A stretch of DNA of 64,000 nucleotides from CAZENU01 sp965222125. GTDB lineage: Bacteria > Chloroflexota > Dehalococcoidia > Lucifugimonadales > CAZENU01. The position numbers and the translations under genes were made by a program. Of the stretch, positions 17,485 to 26,671 are shown one piece after another; the first letter of the stretch is position 1; each line of letters starts with the position of its first letter. A model generated the notes under the pieces. It had not been told where the DNA came from. It did not search any database and was given only the letters and a program-made list of their open reading frames with translations. The stretch covers positions 1,364,001-1,428,000 of the forward strand of contig CBDCTC010000006.1 of NCBI GenBank assembly GCA_965222125.1, in the 5' to 3' direction.

Positions 17485-18183
17485 ATGAACCTGATAATCA
17501 CCGGGTGCGAGTACGCCGGAAAGTCGACCCTGGTCAAGCGCGTCGCGGACTGGAAGGAGCAGGTGCTCGGAACGTCCGTCCCACTGGTCTGGTTCGGCGA
17601 TCACAGGATGCCCCAGTACCACGACCACTTCAGCTTCCCGGAGCTCGGCGCCAACGACCTGAGCGAAGAGGAGGCGGACGCGATGTGGTCGCTCAGCCCT
17701 CGGCTCCGCAAATTCTTCCTCACCTGGGGCATGTACTACCACCTGACCCAGGTCTTCTACGACGACAACGACCACATCCTGGTCGGCTTCCACCTCGAGG
17801 AGTCCGTCTACGCCCCGCTGTACTACGGGTACGGGGAGCCGGGGACCCGCCCCAGCCTCTCGCGGGCGCTGGACCAGGAGATCATGAAGAAGGCGCCGGA
17901 CACGGTGCTCGTGATGCTGACGGCCTCGCCAGAGGCGATCCTCGAGCGGATGAGGGCCAACCCCCACAGGCGCGGCCTGCTGCAGGAGAAGGATGTCGAG
18001 CACGTGCTGGAGCGGTTCGACCGGGAGTTCCTCGAGTCGACGATCCGGTACAAGTTCGTCATCGACACCACCGACAACACCGAAGGGGAGACGTTTCAGC
18101 AGTTCGTGAACAAGATGTATCCCCACCTGGGCCCCGCCGACCGGCTGCGCATGCAGACCAAACGGCCGCCCGAGGGCGCCTAG
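17485..18183 (+). CDS. P-loop nucleotide kinase-like protein (hypothetical)
   Basis: A 232-residue protein with a Walker A at the very N-terminus (G-C-E-Y-A-G-K-S-T, residues 7-15), an R-x-R/lid-like basic stretch near residue 155 and a V-I-D-T-T end to a beta strand, so the fold is that of a nucleoside or nucleotide kinase. It is rich in aromatic residues in the middle (W, Y and H from about 40 to 115), more than thymidylate kinases usually are. AGGAGA precedes the ATG at good spacing. It is followed 52 nt later by rhaM. I cannot name the substrate. Confidence 0.65.
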   Translation: MNLIITGCEYAGKSTLVKRVADWKEQVLGTSVPLVWFGDHRMPQYHDHFSFPELGANDLSEEEADAMWSLSPRLRKFFLTWGMYYHLTQVFYDDNDHILVGFHLEESVYAPLYYGYGEPGTRPSLSRALDQEIMKKAPDTVLVMLTASPEAILERMRANPHRRGLLQEKDVEHVLERFDREFLESTIRYKFVIDTTDNTEGETFQQFVNKMYPHLGPADRLRMQTKRPPEGA

Positions 18184-18235
18184 GGCCGGGCCCGCCGCAC
18201 CGCAGACCACTCGAAGAACGCAGGGAGGACGCGAC

Positions 18236-18556
18236 ATGGAACGCGCAGGATTCGTGCTGAAGGTGAAGAAGGACAGGCTGGACGAGTACACGCGGCGGCA
18301 CCGCGAGGTGTGGCCGGACATGCTGGACGCCATACGTCGGAACGGCTTTGGCAACTACTCGCTGTTCCTGGACGGGGACGGCAACCTCTTCGGCTACGTC
18401 GAGGCGGAGGAGAGCTTCGAGAAGTGCCTCGAAGGGATGGCCACCGAGGAGGCCAACCTGCGCTGGCAGGCCGACATGGCGGACTTCTTCGAGGGCATCA
18501 GCGGCCGCCCGGACCAGTCGATGATGAAGCTCGAGCACGTCTTCTATTCGCCGTAG
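18236..18556 (+). CDS. rhaM: L-rhamnose mutarotase
   Basis: 106-residue alpha/beta-barrel dimer protein of the RhaM family, which interconverts alpha and beta anomers of L-rhamnose (and fucose). Family marks are the conserved Y-T-R-R-H-R-E-V-W-P near residue 20, whose His acts in catalysis, the N-Y-S-L-F-L strand and the paired W of R-W-Q near residue 76. Strong ribosome binding site GGGAGG before ATG. It is not next to other rhamnose genes, although the window has an aldolase and acid dehydratases that could serve a non-phosphorylated deoxy-sugar route. Confidence 0.9.
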   Translation: MERAGFVLKVKKDRLDEYTRRHREVWPDMLDAIRRNGFGNYSLFLDGDGNLFGYVEAEESFEKCLEGMATEEANLRWQADMADFFEGISGRPDQSMMKLEHVFYSP

Positions 18557-18625
18557 CCGCCGCAGACCAGGACACGATACGGCCTACCGCAATGCGCGAG
18601 GACAGGACGACGCCCCTGCGTATCC

Positions 18626-20095
18626 TTAGTCGTCGGCCCGGAGGCTGATCTCGACGATCTGACTGTCGCCGGACGTCACCCGGCTCCACTCAGCGATCCG
18701 CCACCCGACGACCCACGCGATGCCCCGGGGCGTGACGACCAACGGGACCCGGTCGCGCCACGATGCGGGGATCTTTGCGTCGGCCATGAAGTCCTGCAGC
18801 TTCTTATGGCCCGGCGCGCCGAGCGGCTGAAACCTGTCGCCGGGCATCCGCGTGCGGAGAACCAGGCCGCCCTCGACGGCGCGGCGGCTCATCCGCGCGA
18901 TCGGGTCGGCGGGAGGCCTGCCCGCGGTGTCCCCGGCTCCCCCGTCGCCGGAGCGTCGCAGCGCGTCGTCGTCGGGGCGGTCTACCAGCCGTACGGCGAT
19001 TCGCCAAGCGCCGACGCGGGTATCGCCCATCGCCGTCAGCGCGTGCTCGCCCTCGAAACGCGGCAGCGGGCAGAGGTCCGCGTCGGCGCGCGCAACGATG
19101 GCCTCGTCGTATCCGACGTGGAAGCGCAGGCCGCCGGGCAGGTCGATCGCGCGGCCCGCGGGGCCCTTCAGCAGCCGCATCATGTCGTCGGCGTGACGCA
19201 GGTGGACGCCGTCCAGGTCGCCCTTGACGGCGGCGACGGCGCGTCTGAGCACGTGCGCCCGGAGCGCCGTCGGTAGCCGGCTTATTGTGCGCCGGTCCAG
19301 GGCTACCCTGTCCTGTCCCACCTCCGCGGCGTCTTGCCACAGCCGGTCAACCTCCCCGTCGAGATAGGAGAGCTCGCGCGCAGCGGCCGTGGACAGCCGG
19401 AGCAGGGCGTCCCGAACGGAAGGGTTCAGCTCCTCGAGCAGCGGCAGCAGCTCGGCCCGGACCCGGTTGCGGGTGAAGTCGGGAGAGCGGTTCGACTCGT
19501 CCATCCTGGGCCGCAGGCCGAGGGCGCGGCAGTAGGCTTCGGTGTCGGCGCGCGGAAGGCCGAGCAGCGGGCGCACGAAGCGCACCTCCGTCCCCTCCAC
19601 ACGCCGCGCCGAGTAAGTCTCCATCCCCCGCAGGCCGGTGAGGCCGCTGCCGCGCACGACGTGCATCAGGATGGTCTCCGCCTGGTCGTCCGCGGTGTGT
19701 CCCAACGCGACCGCGTCTGCGCCGTGCTCGCGGTAGACGCGTGCGAGGAAGGCGTACCGCACCTCGCGCGCCGCCTGCTCGAGCGACAGCCGGTGGGCGG
19801 CCCTGTAGGCGGCGACGTCCGCCTTTTCCACGTCGCAGGCGATCCTGGCGGAGTCGAAGGCGTTGGCGGCGAACGCCGCATCGGCCGCTCCCGCGTCTCC
19901 CCGCAGACCGTGGTCGAGATGCGCGCCGCGCAGACTCAGCCCCAGCCGGGCGCGCAGGTGCAGGAGGGCGTGCAGCAGCGCCATCGAGTCCGGCCCGCCG
20001 GAGACGGCGACGACGAGCGACGCCGCGCCGGCAAACGAGTCGCGGAGAGCGGCTTCCACTTCGCTATGGACCCGGTCGACGGCGGAGTCTCCCAC
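18626..20095 (-). CDS. tilS: tRNA(Ile)-lysidine synthase
   Basis: ATP-dependent enzyme that puts lysine on C34 of tRNA-Ile(CAU) so that it reads AUA; essential in bacteria. 489 residues: the N-terminal PP-loop motif S-G-G-P-D-S-M at about residues 32-38, the H-T-x-D-D-Q-A-E-T segment, and the C-terminal TilS domain with P-G-D-R-F and P-x-G-x-x-G-x-K-K-L-Q-D. It starts at GTG 20095, 31 nt after the stop of the HTH-TPR gene on the same strand. Confidence 0.93.
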   Translation of the reverse strand: MGDSAVDRVHSEVEAALRDSFAGAASLVVAVSGGPDSMALLHALLHLRARLGLSLRGAHLDHGLRGDAGAADAAFAANAFDSARIACDVEKADVAAYRAAHRLSLEQAAREVRYAFLARVYREHGADAVALGHTADDQAETILMHVVRGSGLTGLRGMETYSARRVEGTEVRFVRPLLGLPRADTEAYCRALGLRPRMDESNRSPDFTRNRVRAELLPLLEELNPSVRDALLRLSTAAARELSYLDGEVDRLWQDAAEVGQDRVALDRRTISRLPTALRAHVLRRAVAAVKGDLDGVHLRHADDMMRLLKGPAGRAIDLPGGLRFHVGYDEAIVARADADLCPLPRFEGEHALTAMGDTRVGAWRIAVRLVDRPDDDALRRSGDGGAGDTAGRPPADPIARMSRRAVEGGLVLRTRMPGDRFQPLGAPGHKKLQDFMADAKIPASWRDRVPLVVTPRGIAWVVGWRIAEWSRVTSGDSQIVEISLRADD

Positions 20096-20126
20096 GTTAG
20101 CCGCCAGAAGTGTCCGTGCTCATGGC

Positions 20127-22031
20127 TCAGCAGGGCGCCGCGATCGAAACGATAGGGCGCGGGCGCAGGCCGGCGAGCGCCGCGGGGTCGAACGGCTCAG
20201 CGTTCGCCTTCAGCGCCTCGACCCAGGCGGCCCGGCTCGCGCCGTAGCGGCTCCGGCAGCCGTCCTTTTGGGACGTGTCCACCCAGGCGAGGAAGGCTTC
20301 GAAGTCGGCGACCGCCTCGTCGTTCCGACCCAGGAGCGCGTGCGCCAGGCCTCTACTGTCCCTGGAGAGTCCGCCGGGATCGGCGGCCACCGCCTGGTCG
20401 CAGTATGGCATCGCCTCCGCCGCATTGCCCGTGACCGCGAGCTGCAGGCAGAGCGTGTTGTTATACGTCAGCCGGCGCGGGTCCAGATCGCGGGCGCGCC
20501 GCAGATCGGTCAGGGACGCGCTCCAGTCCTCCAGCTCCGAGTGAATGAGGCCGCGGTTGAAGTGCGCCTCCGGCGAGTCGGGAGACAGCTCGATGGCGCG
20601 GCTGAGCTCCGCGATGGCGAGCTCGGCGTCGCCCGGCTCGCCTCGGGCGATATAGGCGTTCCCGCGGTTGAGGTAAGCCGAAGCGAGGTCCGGTTCGAGG
20701 TTCAGGGCCTTCTCGATGTCGTCGAATGCCCTGTCGACGTCGCCGGGCCCGCCTCTCGCAATGTAGGCCCCGGCCCGGTTCACGTACGCGCCGGCGTAAT
20801 CGGGATCGATCGCCAGCGCGTCGTTCAGGCTGGTCAGGGCGCGGTCCGCGCCGCCGCCGCCGCCGCGCTCCAGGTAGGCGACCGCGAGGTTGAGGCTGCT
20901 GGCCGCGCGGTCGGGGCTGACCGTGGTCGCCCGCACCAGGTCGTAGACCGCCAGATCGGCGTCTCCCGGCCTGGCTCGGGCCAGGTAGGCGATCGCACGG
21001 CTGTTGAGTGCCTCGACGGAGTTGGCCCGGACGGCGAGGACCTGCGTGAACAGCCAAACCGCCTCATCGTAGTCGGCCAGGTCGCCTTCCATGTAGGCGC
21101 GTCCCAGCAGGAACCGAAGATTGGCCAGCGCCGCGGGCTCCGACGGCGGAGGGTCCATCGCGCGCAGCAGCACAGTCTTGGCCCGGTCGAAATCGTCCTG
21201 CTCCAGGTAGAGTTGGCCGAGGGTCAGCAGCGCGACATAACGCACCTCGCTGGTCAGCCCGATGTTGATCGTCGCCGGCAGCTCCGCCGGGGAGGAAGCG
21301 ATGTCGACGATCTGCTGGGCGCGCAGGGTTGGGCGGCTGCGCGGGACGGTGAACCGCGCGATGACGCGGCCGCTGTCGTACTCGCCCCAGATCACCAGCG
21401 CGGCGTCGGAGCGCCTGCCCGCGTTCTCGGCCGCCGGCTCACCGTCGATCTCTCGCGGCCACTCGACCGTACGCACGGACGTCAGGCCGGCCTCGCGTAC
21501 CTCGGCGTCTATGGCCGACCTGAGCCGGCCGACAACGTTGAACCCCTGCCCGCCCGCGGTGTAGTTGACGAATGGCGCCAGCACGATCAGCGACTCGTTC
21601 CCCACGGCGGCGGGATATACCGTGTCGTCGCGCGCCCTCAGCGCGACGACGGCCGCGATGGCCGCTATCAACAGCAGCGGAGCGGCCGCGCCGGTTATCC
21701 AGAAGCGCCGGCGAAAGAGCCAGGTGCCAGCGTCGTCGGGTGAGGGCTCAGTTCCCGCCGGGGCGGGGACGGGATCGGGAGATCCCGAGGCCGGCGGCGC
21801 GGTCTCGGGGGAGAATCCGGCCGCCAGGAGGAGCGTGTCCGCCTCGTCGGCCGTCAGGCGGAGTATCTCGGCGCAGCGGACGACGTCCTCTCGGTAGCGG
21901 GGGCGGGTGGTCACGCCCTCCTTCCAGCGGAGGAGCGTGGGCCGGCTAACCGGGATGCGGCGCGCCAGCTCGGCGTCGCCGATGCCGGTCCGGTCCATGT
22001 AGGCGGTCAGCAGCTCGGCGAAAGTTTGCAA
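20127..22031 (-). CDS. Membrane-anchored HTH-TPR protein
   Basis: 634-residue three-part protein. Residues about 1-60 form an XRE-like helix-turn-helix (I-G-D-A-E-L-A-R-R-I near 17 and S-R-P-T-L-L-R-W near 29). A hydrophobic helix at about 110-130 crosses the membrane. The rest is outside, with first an unrecognised domain and then at least six tetratricopeptide repeats from about residue 280 to 560, several ending in the near-identical phrase A-R-G-x-P-G-D. Start is TTG at 22031. A DNA-binding domain tied to the membrane and an external TPR array suggests signal transduction across the membrane or a repurposed HTH. Confidence 0.7.
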   Translation of the reverse strand: MQTFAELLTAYMDRTGIGDAELARRIPVSRPTLLRWKEGVTTRPRYREDVVRCAEILRLTADEADTLLLAAGFSPETAPPASGSPDPVPAPAGTEPSPDDAGTWLFRRRFWITGAAAPLLLIAAIAAVVALRARDDTVYPAAVGNESLIVLAPFVNYTAGGQGFNVVGRLRSAIDAEVREAGLTSVRTVEWPREIDGEPAAENAGRRSDAALVIWGEYDSGRVIARFTVPRSRPTLRAQQIVDIASSPAELPATINIGLTSEVRYVALLTLGQLYLEQDDFDRAKTVLLRAMDPPPSEPAALANLRFLLGRAYMEGDLADYDEAVWLFTQVLAVRANSVEALNSRAIAYLARARPGDADLAVYDLVRATTVSPDRAASSLNLAVAYLERGGGGGADRALTSLNDALAIDPDYAGAYVNRAGAYIARGGPGDVDRAFDDIEKALNLEPDLASAYLNRGNAYIARGEPGDAELAIAELSRAIELSPDSPEAHFNRGLIHSELEDWSASLTDLRRARDLDPRRLTYNNTLCLQLAVTGNAAEAMPYCDQAVAADPGGLSRDSRGLAHALLGRNDEAVADFEAFLAWVDTSQKDGCRSRYGASRAAWVEALKANAEPFDPAALAGLRPRPIVSIAAPC

Positions 22032-22191
22032 TTGTTACATCGCTGATACGCTAGACTCGCTGAGTGAGGCAGAGATGTAGTCCGGAGTGTACACCATCTC
22101 GTGGGATGCTGGCGGTGGCCGCCGACCGGAACCGACCCCGGCCGTGGGGTCGACGGACCGGCGGACACGATCACACGGTAGGAGACATGAG

Positions 22192-23829
22192 ATGACTAAA
22201 TTCGTCCTTGCCACAGTCATTGGCTGGGTCACGGTTCTCATCGTCGCTCTTTCGCTGGTAGCGGTGGTGTTTTTTGGCATATCCGGACCAAGGGACCCGC
22301 TCTCCACTTTGCTTGGTGAAGCCAGCTCCCAGACGGCCTTGCCGGCCCAGGCGGCGGCGGACCCCTCCGCCGGACAGCCGGTACCGGTGCAGCAGCAGGC
22401 GCAGACGGAGGGATTCAACACGATAGGCGGCAGCGCGACGGTCAACGACGCCGCGTACGACCTGACTTTCTTCAAGCACTACGGGGTCAACCCGTTCATC
22501 GACACCGAGGACGACCACCTGTCCACCTTCGCCATGGACGTGGACACGGCATCGTACACGGTGGCGCGCCGGTTCGTGCAGGACGGCAACCTGCCGGACC
22601 CGGCCTCGGTGCGGGTCGAGGAGTTCGTCAACTACTTCGACCAGGCCTACGATCCGCCGACCGAGGACGCGTTCGCCATACACCTGGAGGGGTCGCCGTC
22701 GCCGTTCGGAGGCGAGAGGCACTGGCTGCTGCGAGTGGGGCTCCAGGGGAGGGAGGTCGCTGAGGACGCTCGCAAGGACGCGACGCTCATCTTCGCCATC
22801 GACGTCTCCGGATCGATGGGGCGCGAGGACCGTCTCGGACTGGTCAAGAGATCGCTCAGACTGCTGGTCGACGAGCTGCGGCCCGCCGACGAGGTCGGAA
22901 TCATCATCTACGGCGACCGCGGCTCGGTGCTGCTGGAGCCGACCGACGGCGGCGAGAGCCGCTCGATCCTGAGCGCGATAGACGCCCTGCAGCCGGGCGG
23001 GTCCACGTACGTGGAAGACGGGCTGCGTCTGGCCTACGAGATGGCGTCGGATCGGGTGCGGCCCGGACGCATAACGCGGGTGATGCTGCTGTCGGACGGC
23101 GTCGGCAACGTCGGTCGAACCGGGTCCGACTCGATCCTCGGGCAGATCAGGTCGCACGTCGACCGGGGCGTAACGCTCACGACCGTCGGGTTCGGGATGG
23201 GCAACTACAACGACATCCTGATGGAGCAGCTCGCCAACGACGGCGACGGGACGTACCACTACGTCGACTCGCTCACGGAGGCGCGGCGCGTCTTCGTAGA
23301 CAACCTCGTCGGCACCCTTCAGAACATCGCGAAGGACGCCAAGGTCCAGGTCGACTTCAACCCCGAAGTGGTACGCAGCTACCGGCTCATCGGGTACGAG
23401 AACCGCGACGTGGCGGACGAAGACTTCCGGAACGACGCGGTCGACGCGGGCGAGGTGGGCGCCGGGCACAGCGTGACCGCCCTGTACGAGGTGAAGCTGC
23501 ACGAGGACGCGGACGGCGCGCTCGGCACGGTCTACCTTCGCTACGAGGACCCGGACACCGGAGAGGTGACCGAGCTCAGGCGCGACCTGCCGCGGAGCGA
23601 GCTGGCCGCGCGCTTCGAGGACGCGTCACCGACGTTCCAGCTCGCCGCGGTCGTGGTCGAGTACGCGGAGGTCCTGCGCGAGAGCTACTGGGCGCGAGAA
23701 GGGACCCTCGGAGCCGTAGCCCGCGAGGCGGCGCGGCTGGCGCGGCTGTTACCGGAGGACAACGACGTGGTCGAGTTCGCCGCGCTGACCGCCCAGGCGG
23801 AGCGCATACAGTCGACGGCGCGCAGATAG
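22192..23829 (+). CDS. YfbK-like von Willebrand factor A domain protein
   Basis: 545-residue secreted or anchored protein. An N-terminal hydrophobic helix (residues 5-30) acts as signal or anchor. After a Gln/Ala-rich linker comes the vWF_A-associated N-terminal domain (segment S-T-F-A-M-D-V-D-T-A-S-Y), then the vWA domain with an intact MIDAS D-V-S-G-S-M near residue 205, and a C-terminal DUF3520-type domain. This is the domain order of E. coli YfbK. ATG 22192 with GGAG upstream is preferred to an earlier in-frame start. It is divergent from the HTH-TPR gene. Function unknown; the MIDAS suggests metal-dependent protein binding. Confidence 0.85.
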   Translation: MTKFVLATVIGWVTVLIVALSLVAVVFFGISGPRDPLSTLLGEASSQTALPAQAAADPSAGQPVPVQQQAQTEGFNTIGGSATVNDAAYDLTFFKHYGVNPFIDTEDDHLSTFAMDVDTASYTVARRFVQDGNLPDPASVRVEEFVNYFDQAYDPPTEDAFAIHLEGSPSPFGGERHWLLRVGLQGREVAEDARKDATLIFAIDVSGSMGREDRLGLVKRSLRLLVDELRPADEVGIIIYGDRGSVLLEPTDGGESRSILSAIDALQPGGSTYVEDGLRLAYEMASDRVRPGRITRVMLLSDGVGNVGRTGSDSILGQIRSHVDRGVTLTTVGFGMGNYNDILMEQLANDGDGTYHYVDSLTEARRVFVDNLVGTLQNIAKDAKVQVDFNPEVVRSYRLIGYENRDVADEDFRNDAVDAGEVGAGHSVTALYEVKLHEDADGALGTVYLRYEDPDTGEVTELRRDLPRSELAARFEDASPTFQLAAVVVEYAEVLRESYWAREGTLGAVAREAARLARLLPEDNDVVEFAALTAQAERIQSTARR

Positions 23830-23892
23830 TCGAGACGGGCCGCAGGGCGGGGGTCAGGCGCAGGCAGCCTGCCCCAGCCTTTGCTTGTCGAC

Positions 23893-24020
23893 TAGGGCGT
23901 GTTCACGCTACCACTAATCAGATACAACATCCGGGAGAACCGGGGGCGCGTGGCCGGGATTCCAGTGCCCCCAGGCTATCTGGATCTGGCTCTCCGGGTG
24001 ATAAGCGTGAACAGGCCCTA
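23893..24020. mobile_element. Candidate MITE, 128 bp, with 17-bp terminal inverted repeats
   Basis: TAGGGCGTGTTCACGCT (23893-23909) and AGCGTGAACAGGCCCTA (24004-24020) are inverted copies matching at 16 of 17 positions. The outermost bases are TA at each end, as expected if an IS630/mariner-type transposase duplicated a TA target. No transposase frame fits inside. It lies in the gap after the vWA gene. Confidence 0.55.
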
Positions 24021-24240
24021 ACCCGGCCAGGGGCCGAATTGCCCGCCTCAGTCTGTCCAGTGCGCCCCGGCCAAGCGTCCGCGGGTGAGGCTGTCGCAAC
24101 GGCTCTCCGCGATTTTCATCCTCTCCCTTGACGGAAGAGGATCGGTGATGCATCCGTTATGAGGACTCCCGGCTCAGATCAGAGGCCCACGCCATCCCCC
24201 TCACCCTAGCCCTCTCCAACGGAGGGGAGCGGGGACCCAT
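24021..24240. repeat. Intergenic sequence with a CCCTCACCCTAGCCCTCTCC palindrome
   Basis: Following the candidate MITE, this stretch holds no gene. Near 24197-24232 the phrase CCCTCACCCTAGCCCTCTCC is followed after AAC by GGAGGGGAGCGGGG, a hairpin of a kind dispersed in many bacterial genomes. It supplies the last codons and the stop of the neighbouring phosphatase gene (stop at 24206). Confidence 0.4.
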
Positions 24241-24850
24241 GAGGCGTTCGCAGGTGACAGGTCTCGTTGGTGGATACGACCTCGGACTTGCCCGGGCTCA
24301 ACTCGATCCTGACCATCGCACCGAGGTCCAGGCGGACTCGGCGGAAATGGCGTAGGGGCGTGTCCAAGACCTTTGCCACCACGGTCAGGATCGTGAAGCA
24401 GTGGCTGACCGCGACGACCGTCTCGTCCGCGTGAGCGTCGGAGAGGCGCCGGACGGCCCGCCACGCCCTGTCCTGTAGTTCTGTTATCGTCTCGCCGCCG
24501 GGAGGCCTGGCGGTGGCGGGCTCGCTCTCCCACTTGCCGAAGTATGCGGGGTACTTCTGGGGGATCTCGTCGTCCGTGAGACCCTCGAGGTCCCCGACGT
24601 CGGTCTCGGCCAGGTCCTCGACGACCGTGAACGGGGCGTCGATGGTCTTGGAGATGGATCCGGCGGTCTCACGGGCCCGCCGGGCAGGGCTTGTGTACAG
24701 GCGGAAGGGGAGCTCCGTCCTCAGGGCGGCCGCGAGGTCGTCGGCCTGGGCTCTACCGGCGGCGTTCAGGGGCGGGCCGCCGGTGCTGCTCATCATCCTG
24801 CCTTCGCGGTTGGCATCGGTCTCGCCGTGTCTGACGAGGATGAGTTCCAT
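24206..24850 (-). CDS. Histidine phosphatase superfamily protein
   Basis: 214-residue second histidine phosphatase of the window, with R-H-G-E at residues 7-10 and the second catalytic His in V-S-H-C-F. It has the classic G-E form, unlike the paralogue at 10700-11344 (A-E). The C-terminal dozen residues come from an intergenic palindromic repeat, so the natural end has probably been replaced. ATG at 24850. It could dephosphorylate a sugar phosphate or nucleotide; substrate unknown. Confidence 0.85.
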   Translation of the reverse strand: MELILVRHGETDANREGRMMSSTGGPPLNAAGRAQADDLAAALRTELPFRLYTSPARRARETAGSISKTIDAPFTVVEDLAETDVGDLEGLTDDEIPQKYPAYFGKWESEPATARPPGGETITELQDRAWRAVRRLSDAHADETVVAVSHCFTILTVVAKVLDTPLRHFRRVRLDLGAMVRIELSPGKSEVVSTNETCHLRTPHGSPLPSVGEG

Positions 24851-24920
24851 TTGATTGCTCGCTTCCGGGTTAGTGTCCGGCCCTGCGAGCTAAGGATAGC
24901 CGACCGAGCCGCGGAGCGAG

Positions 24921-25394
24921 CTATTCTTCGTCCCCCGACTCGTCCATCAGCCTTCCGATCGCGCGGCGGGAGACGGACTGGCTGAATCCGCGGCGCTGTA
25001 GGTAGCCGAGCAGCCGGCGCTGGAATGCGACGGGGTCTGCCCGCCCGCCGATTCTGGAGTACTTCAGGCACGCCCGGTACGCCGACTCCTCGTCGTCGAT
25101 CTCACGGACCGCCTCGTCGGCAAGGGTGCCGTCGACCCCCTTGGCCAGCAGCTCACGGGCGATCAGCCCCGCGCTGCGGGGGTTTCGTGCCTCTCTGCTC
25201 TCGGCCCACTGGGTGGAAAATAGGGCGTCGTCCAGCAGGCCCTGCGACCTGAGCGCGGCCACGACCTCTGACGCGACCTCCTCCGGGAACCTGCGCGCCA
25301 GGCGTTCGCGGACCTCGCGCTCGGACCTTGCCCGTTGCGCCAAGAGCCGCAACGCGGCGTCGCGGGCCGCACGGTACGAGCTGCGGTCGCTCAT
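24921..25394 (-). CDS. recX: Regulatory protein RecX
   Basis: 157-residue all-helical protein that binds and restrains RecA filaments. It shows the three-helix repeats of RecX with the phrases A-L-R-L-L-A-Q-R-A-R-S, V-R-E-R-L and L-L-G-Y-L-Q-R-R-G-F. It lies 52 nt downstream of recA on the same strand, the usual recA-recX order, so both should share a transcript. Confidence 0.92.
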   Translation of the reverse strand: MSDRSSYRAARDAALRLLAQRARSEREVRERLARRFPEEVASEVVAALRSQGLLDDALFSTQWAESREARNPRSAGLIARELLAKGVDGTLADEAVREIDDEESAYRACLKYSRIGGRADPVAFQRRLLGYLQRRGFSQSVSRRAIGRLMDESGDEE

Positions 25395-25446
25395 CGATAA
25401 CCGGGCCGCGTCTTAGCCGACTGCTCGAAGCCCGCGGGGCCTTCCC

Positions 25447-26484
25447 CTACGACCCGGCCTCGTCGTCGGCGGGCGCCTCCGCGCCGGCCGGCGCGTCAAG
25501 CGCGGCGGCGGCCCGGATCATGCCCTCCACCTTCGCGGCGACGTCCGGATTCTCCCTCAGGAACGCCTTGGCGTTCTCCCGACCCTGGCCCAGCCGTGTG
25601 TCGTCAAAGGAGTAGAAGGAGCCGCTCTTCTTGATGATGCCGGCCTCTGCGCCAAGCTCGACCAGGTCGCCCTCTTTGCTGATTCCCTGGTTGAACATCA
25701 CGTCGAACTCGGCGACGCGGAACGGCGGCGCGACCTTGTTCTTGAGGACCCGTGCTCGTATACGGCTGCCCACGATGTCGCTCCCCTGCTTGATCGATTC
25801 GAGCCTACGCAGGTCGATGCGGACCGAGCTGTAGAACTTCAGCGCCCGGCCGCCGGGCGTGACCTCCGGGCTGCCCCAGATCACGCCGACCTTCTCCCTG
25901 ATCTGGTTGATGAAGACCACCGCCGTCTTCGACCGGCTGATCGCCGAGGTCAGCTTGCGGAGCGCCTGGGACATCAACCGGGCCTGCAGGCCCACGTGGG
26001 TGTCGCCCATCTCGCCTTCGATCTCGGCCCGCGGCACCAGCGCGGCGACGCTGTCGACGACGACGATGTCGAGCGCGCCGCTGCGGACGAGGTACTCGGT
26101 GATCTCGAGGCACTGCTCGGCCGAATCGGGCTGCGAGACGAGCAGGTCCTCGGTGTTCAGGCCGCATCGGGCGGCGTAGGCAGGGTCGAGTGCATGCTCG
26201 GCGTCCAGGTAGGCCGCCGTGCCGCCGGTGCGCTGGGCCTCCGCCATGACGTGGAACGCCAGCGTGGACTTCGCGGCCGATTCGACCCCGAAGATCTCGG
26301 TGACGCGGCCTCTTGGGATGCCGCCGACGCCCAAGGCGACGTCGAGGGCCAGCGACCCGGTCGGGATGACCTCGGTCCGCCCGTTGGCGCCGGAGTCGCC
26401 CAGCCGCATCACCGTGCCTCTGCCGAACTGCCGGTCGATCTGGCCCAGGGCAAGCTCCAGCGCTTTTGCTTTCTCAGTGATCAT
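25447..26484 (-). CDS. recA: Recombinase RecA with a variant P-loop
   Basis: DNA strand-exchange ATPase and SOS co-protease, 345 residues. The segments Q-I-D-R-Q-F-G, I-P-R-G-R-V, Q-P-D-S-A-E-Q, V-V-D-S-V-A-A-L-V-P and G-G-R-A-L-K-F-Y-S-S-V-R identify RecA without doubt. The Walker A is G-V-E-S-A-A-K-S-T, where RecA normally has G-P-E-S-S-G-K-T-T: the Gly just before the catalytic Lys is Ala and the Thr after it is Ser. The codons (GCC GCG AAG TCC) are clear. ATG at 26484 with GGAAG upstream. No clear LexA box was found in front. Confidence 0.95.
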   Translation of the reverse strand: MITEKAKALELALGQIDRQFGRGTVMRLGDSGANGRTEVIPTGSLALDVALGVGGIPRGRVTEIFGVESAAKSTLAFHVMAEAQRTGGTAAYLDAEHALDPAYAARCGLNTEDLLVSQPDSAEQCLEITEYLVRSGALDIVVVDSVAALVPRAEIEGEMGDTHVGLQARLMSQALRKLTSAISRSKTAVVFINQIREKVGVIWGSPEVTPGGRALKFYSSVRIDLRRLESIKQGSDIVGSRIRARVLKNKVAPPFRVAEFDVMFNQGISKEGDLVELGAEAGIIKKSGSFYSFDDTRLGQGRENAKAFLRENPDVAAKVEGMIRAAAALDAPAGAEAPADDEAGS

Positions 26485-26671
26485 TTAGCACTTCCGTTCG
26501 TCCCAACTGCGCCAGCGTTCTGCTAAGGGCCAGCTCGTCGGGGGGAGTAGGTCGGAATGATAACATGGACATACACCGCTGCCAACCGTGATGATTCGCG
26601 CACACGGTCGCTCAAGACCATGCAGACGGCTGTATGGCGCGGCGCGGGGCAAGTGGAACGGGAGCTCAGGC

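Noticed and set aside
16209..17537. Long open frame in another phase over the dehydrogenase gene
   Set aside because: Arg/Gly-rich out-of-phase translation of a clear dehydrogenase; only its 3' part from 16208 down is kept as a small membrane protein.
26485..26671. LexA/SOS box in front of recA
   Set aside because: GAAC occurs but not in a GAAC-N4-GTTC arrangement; nothing convincing.
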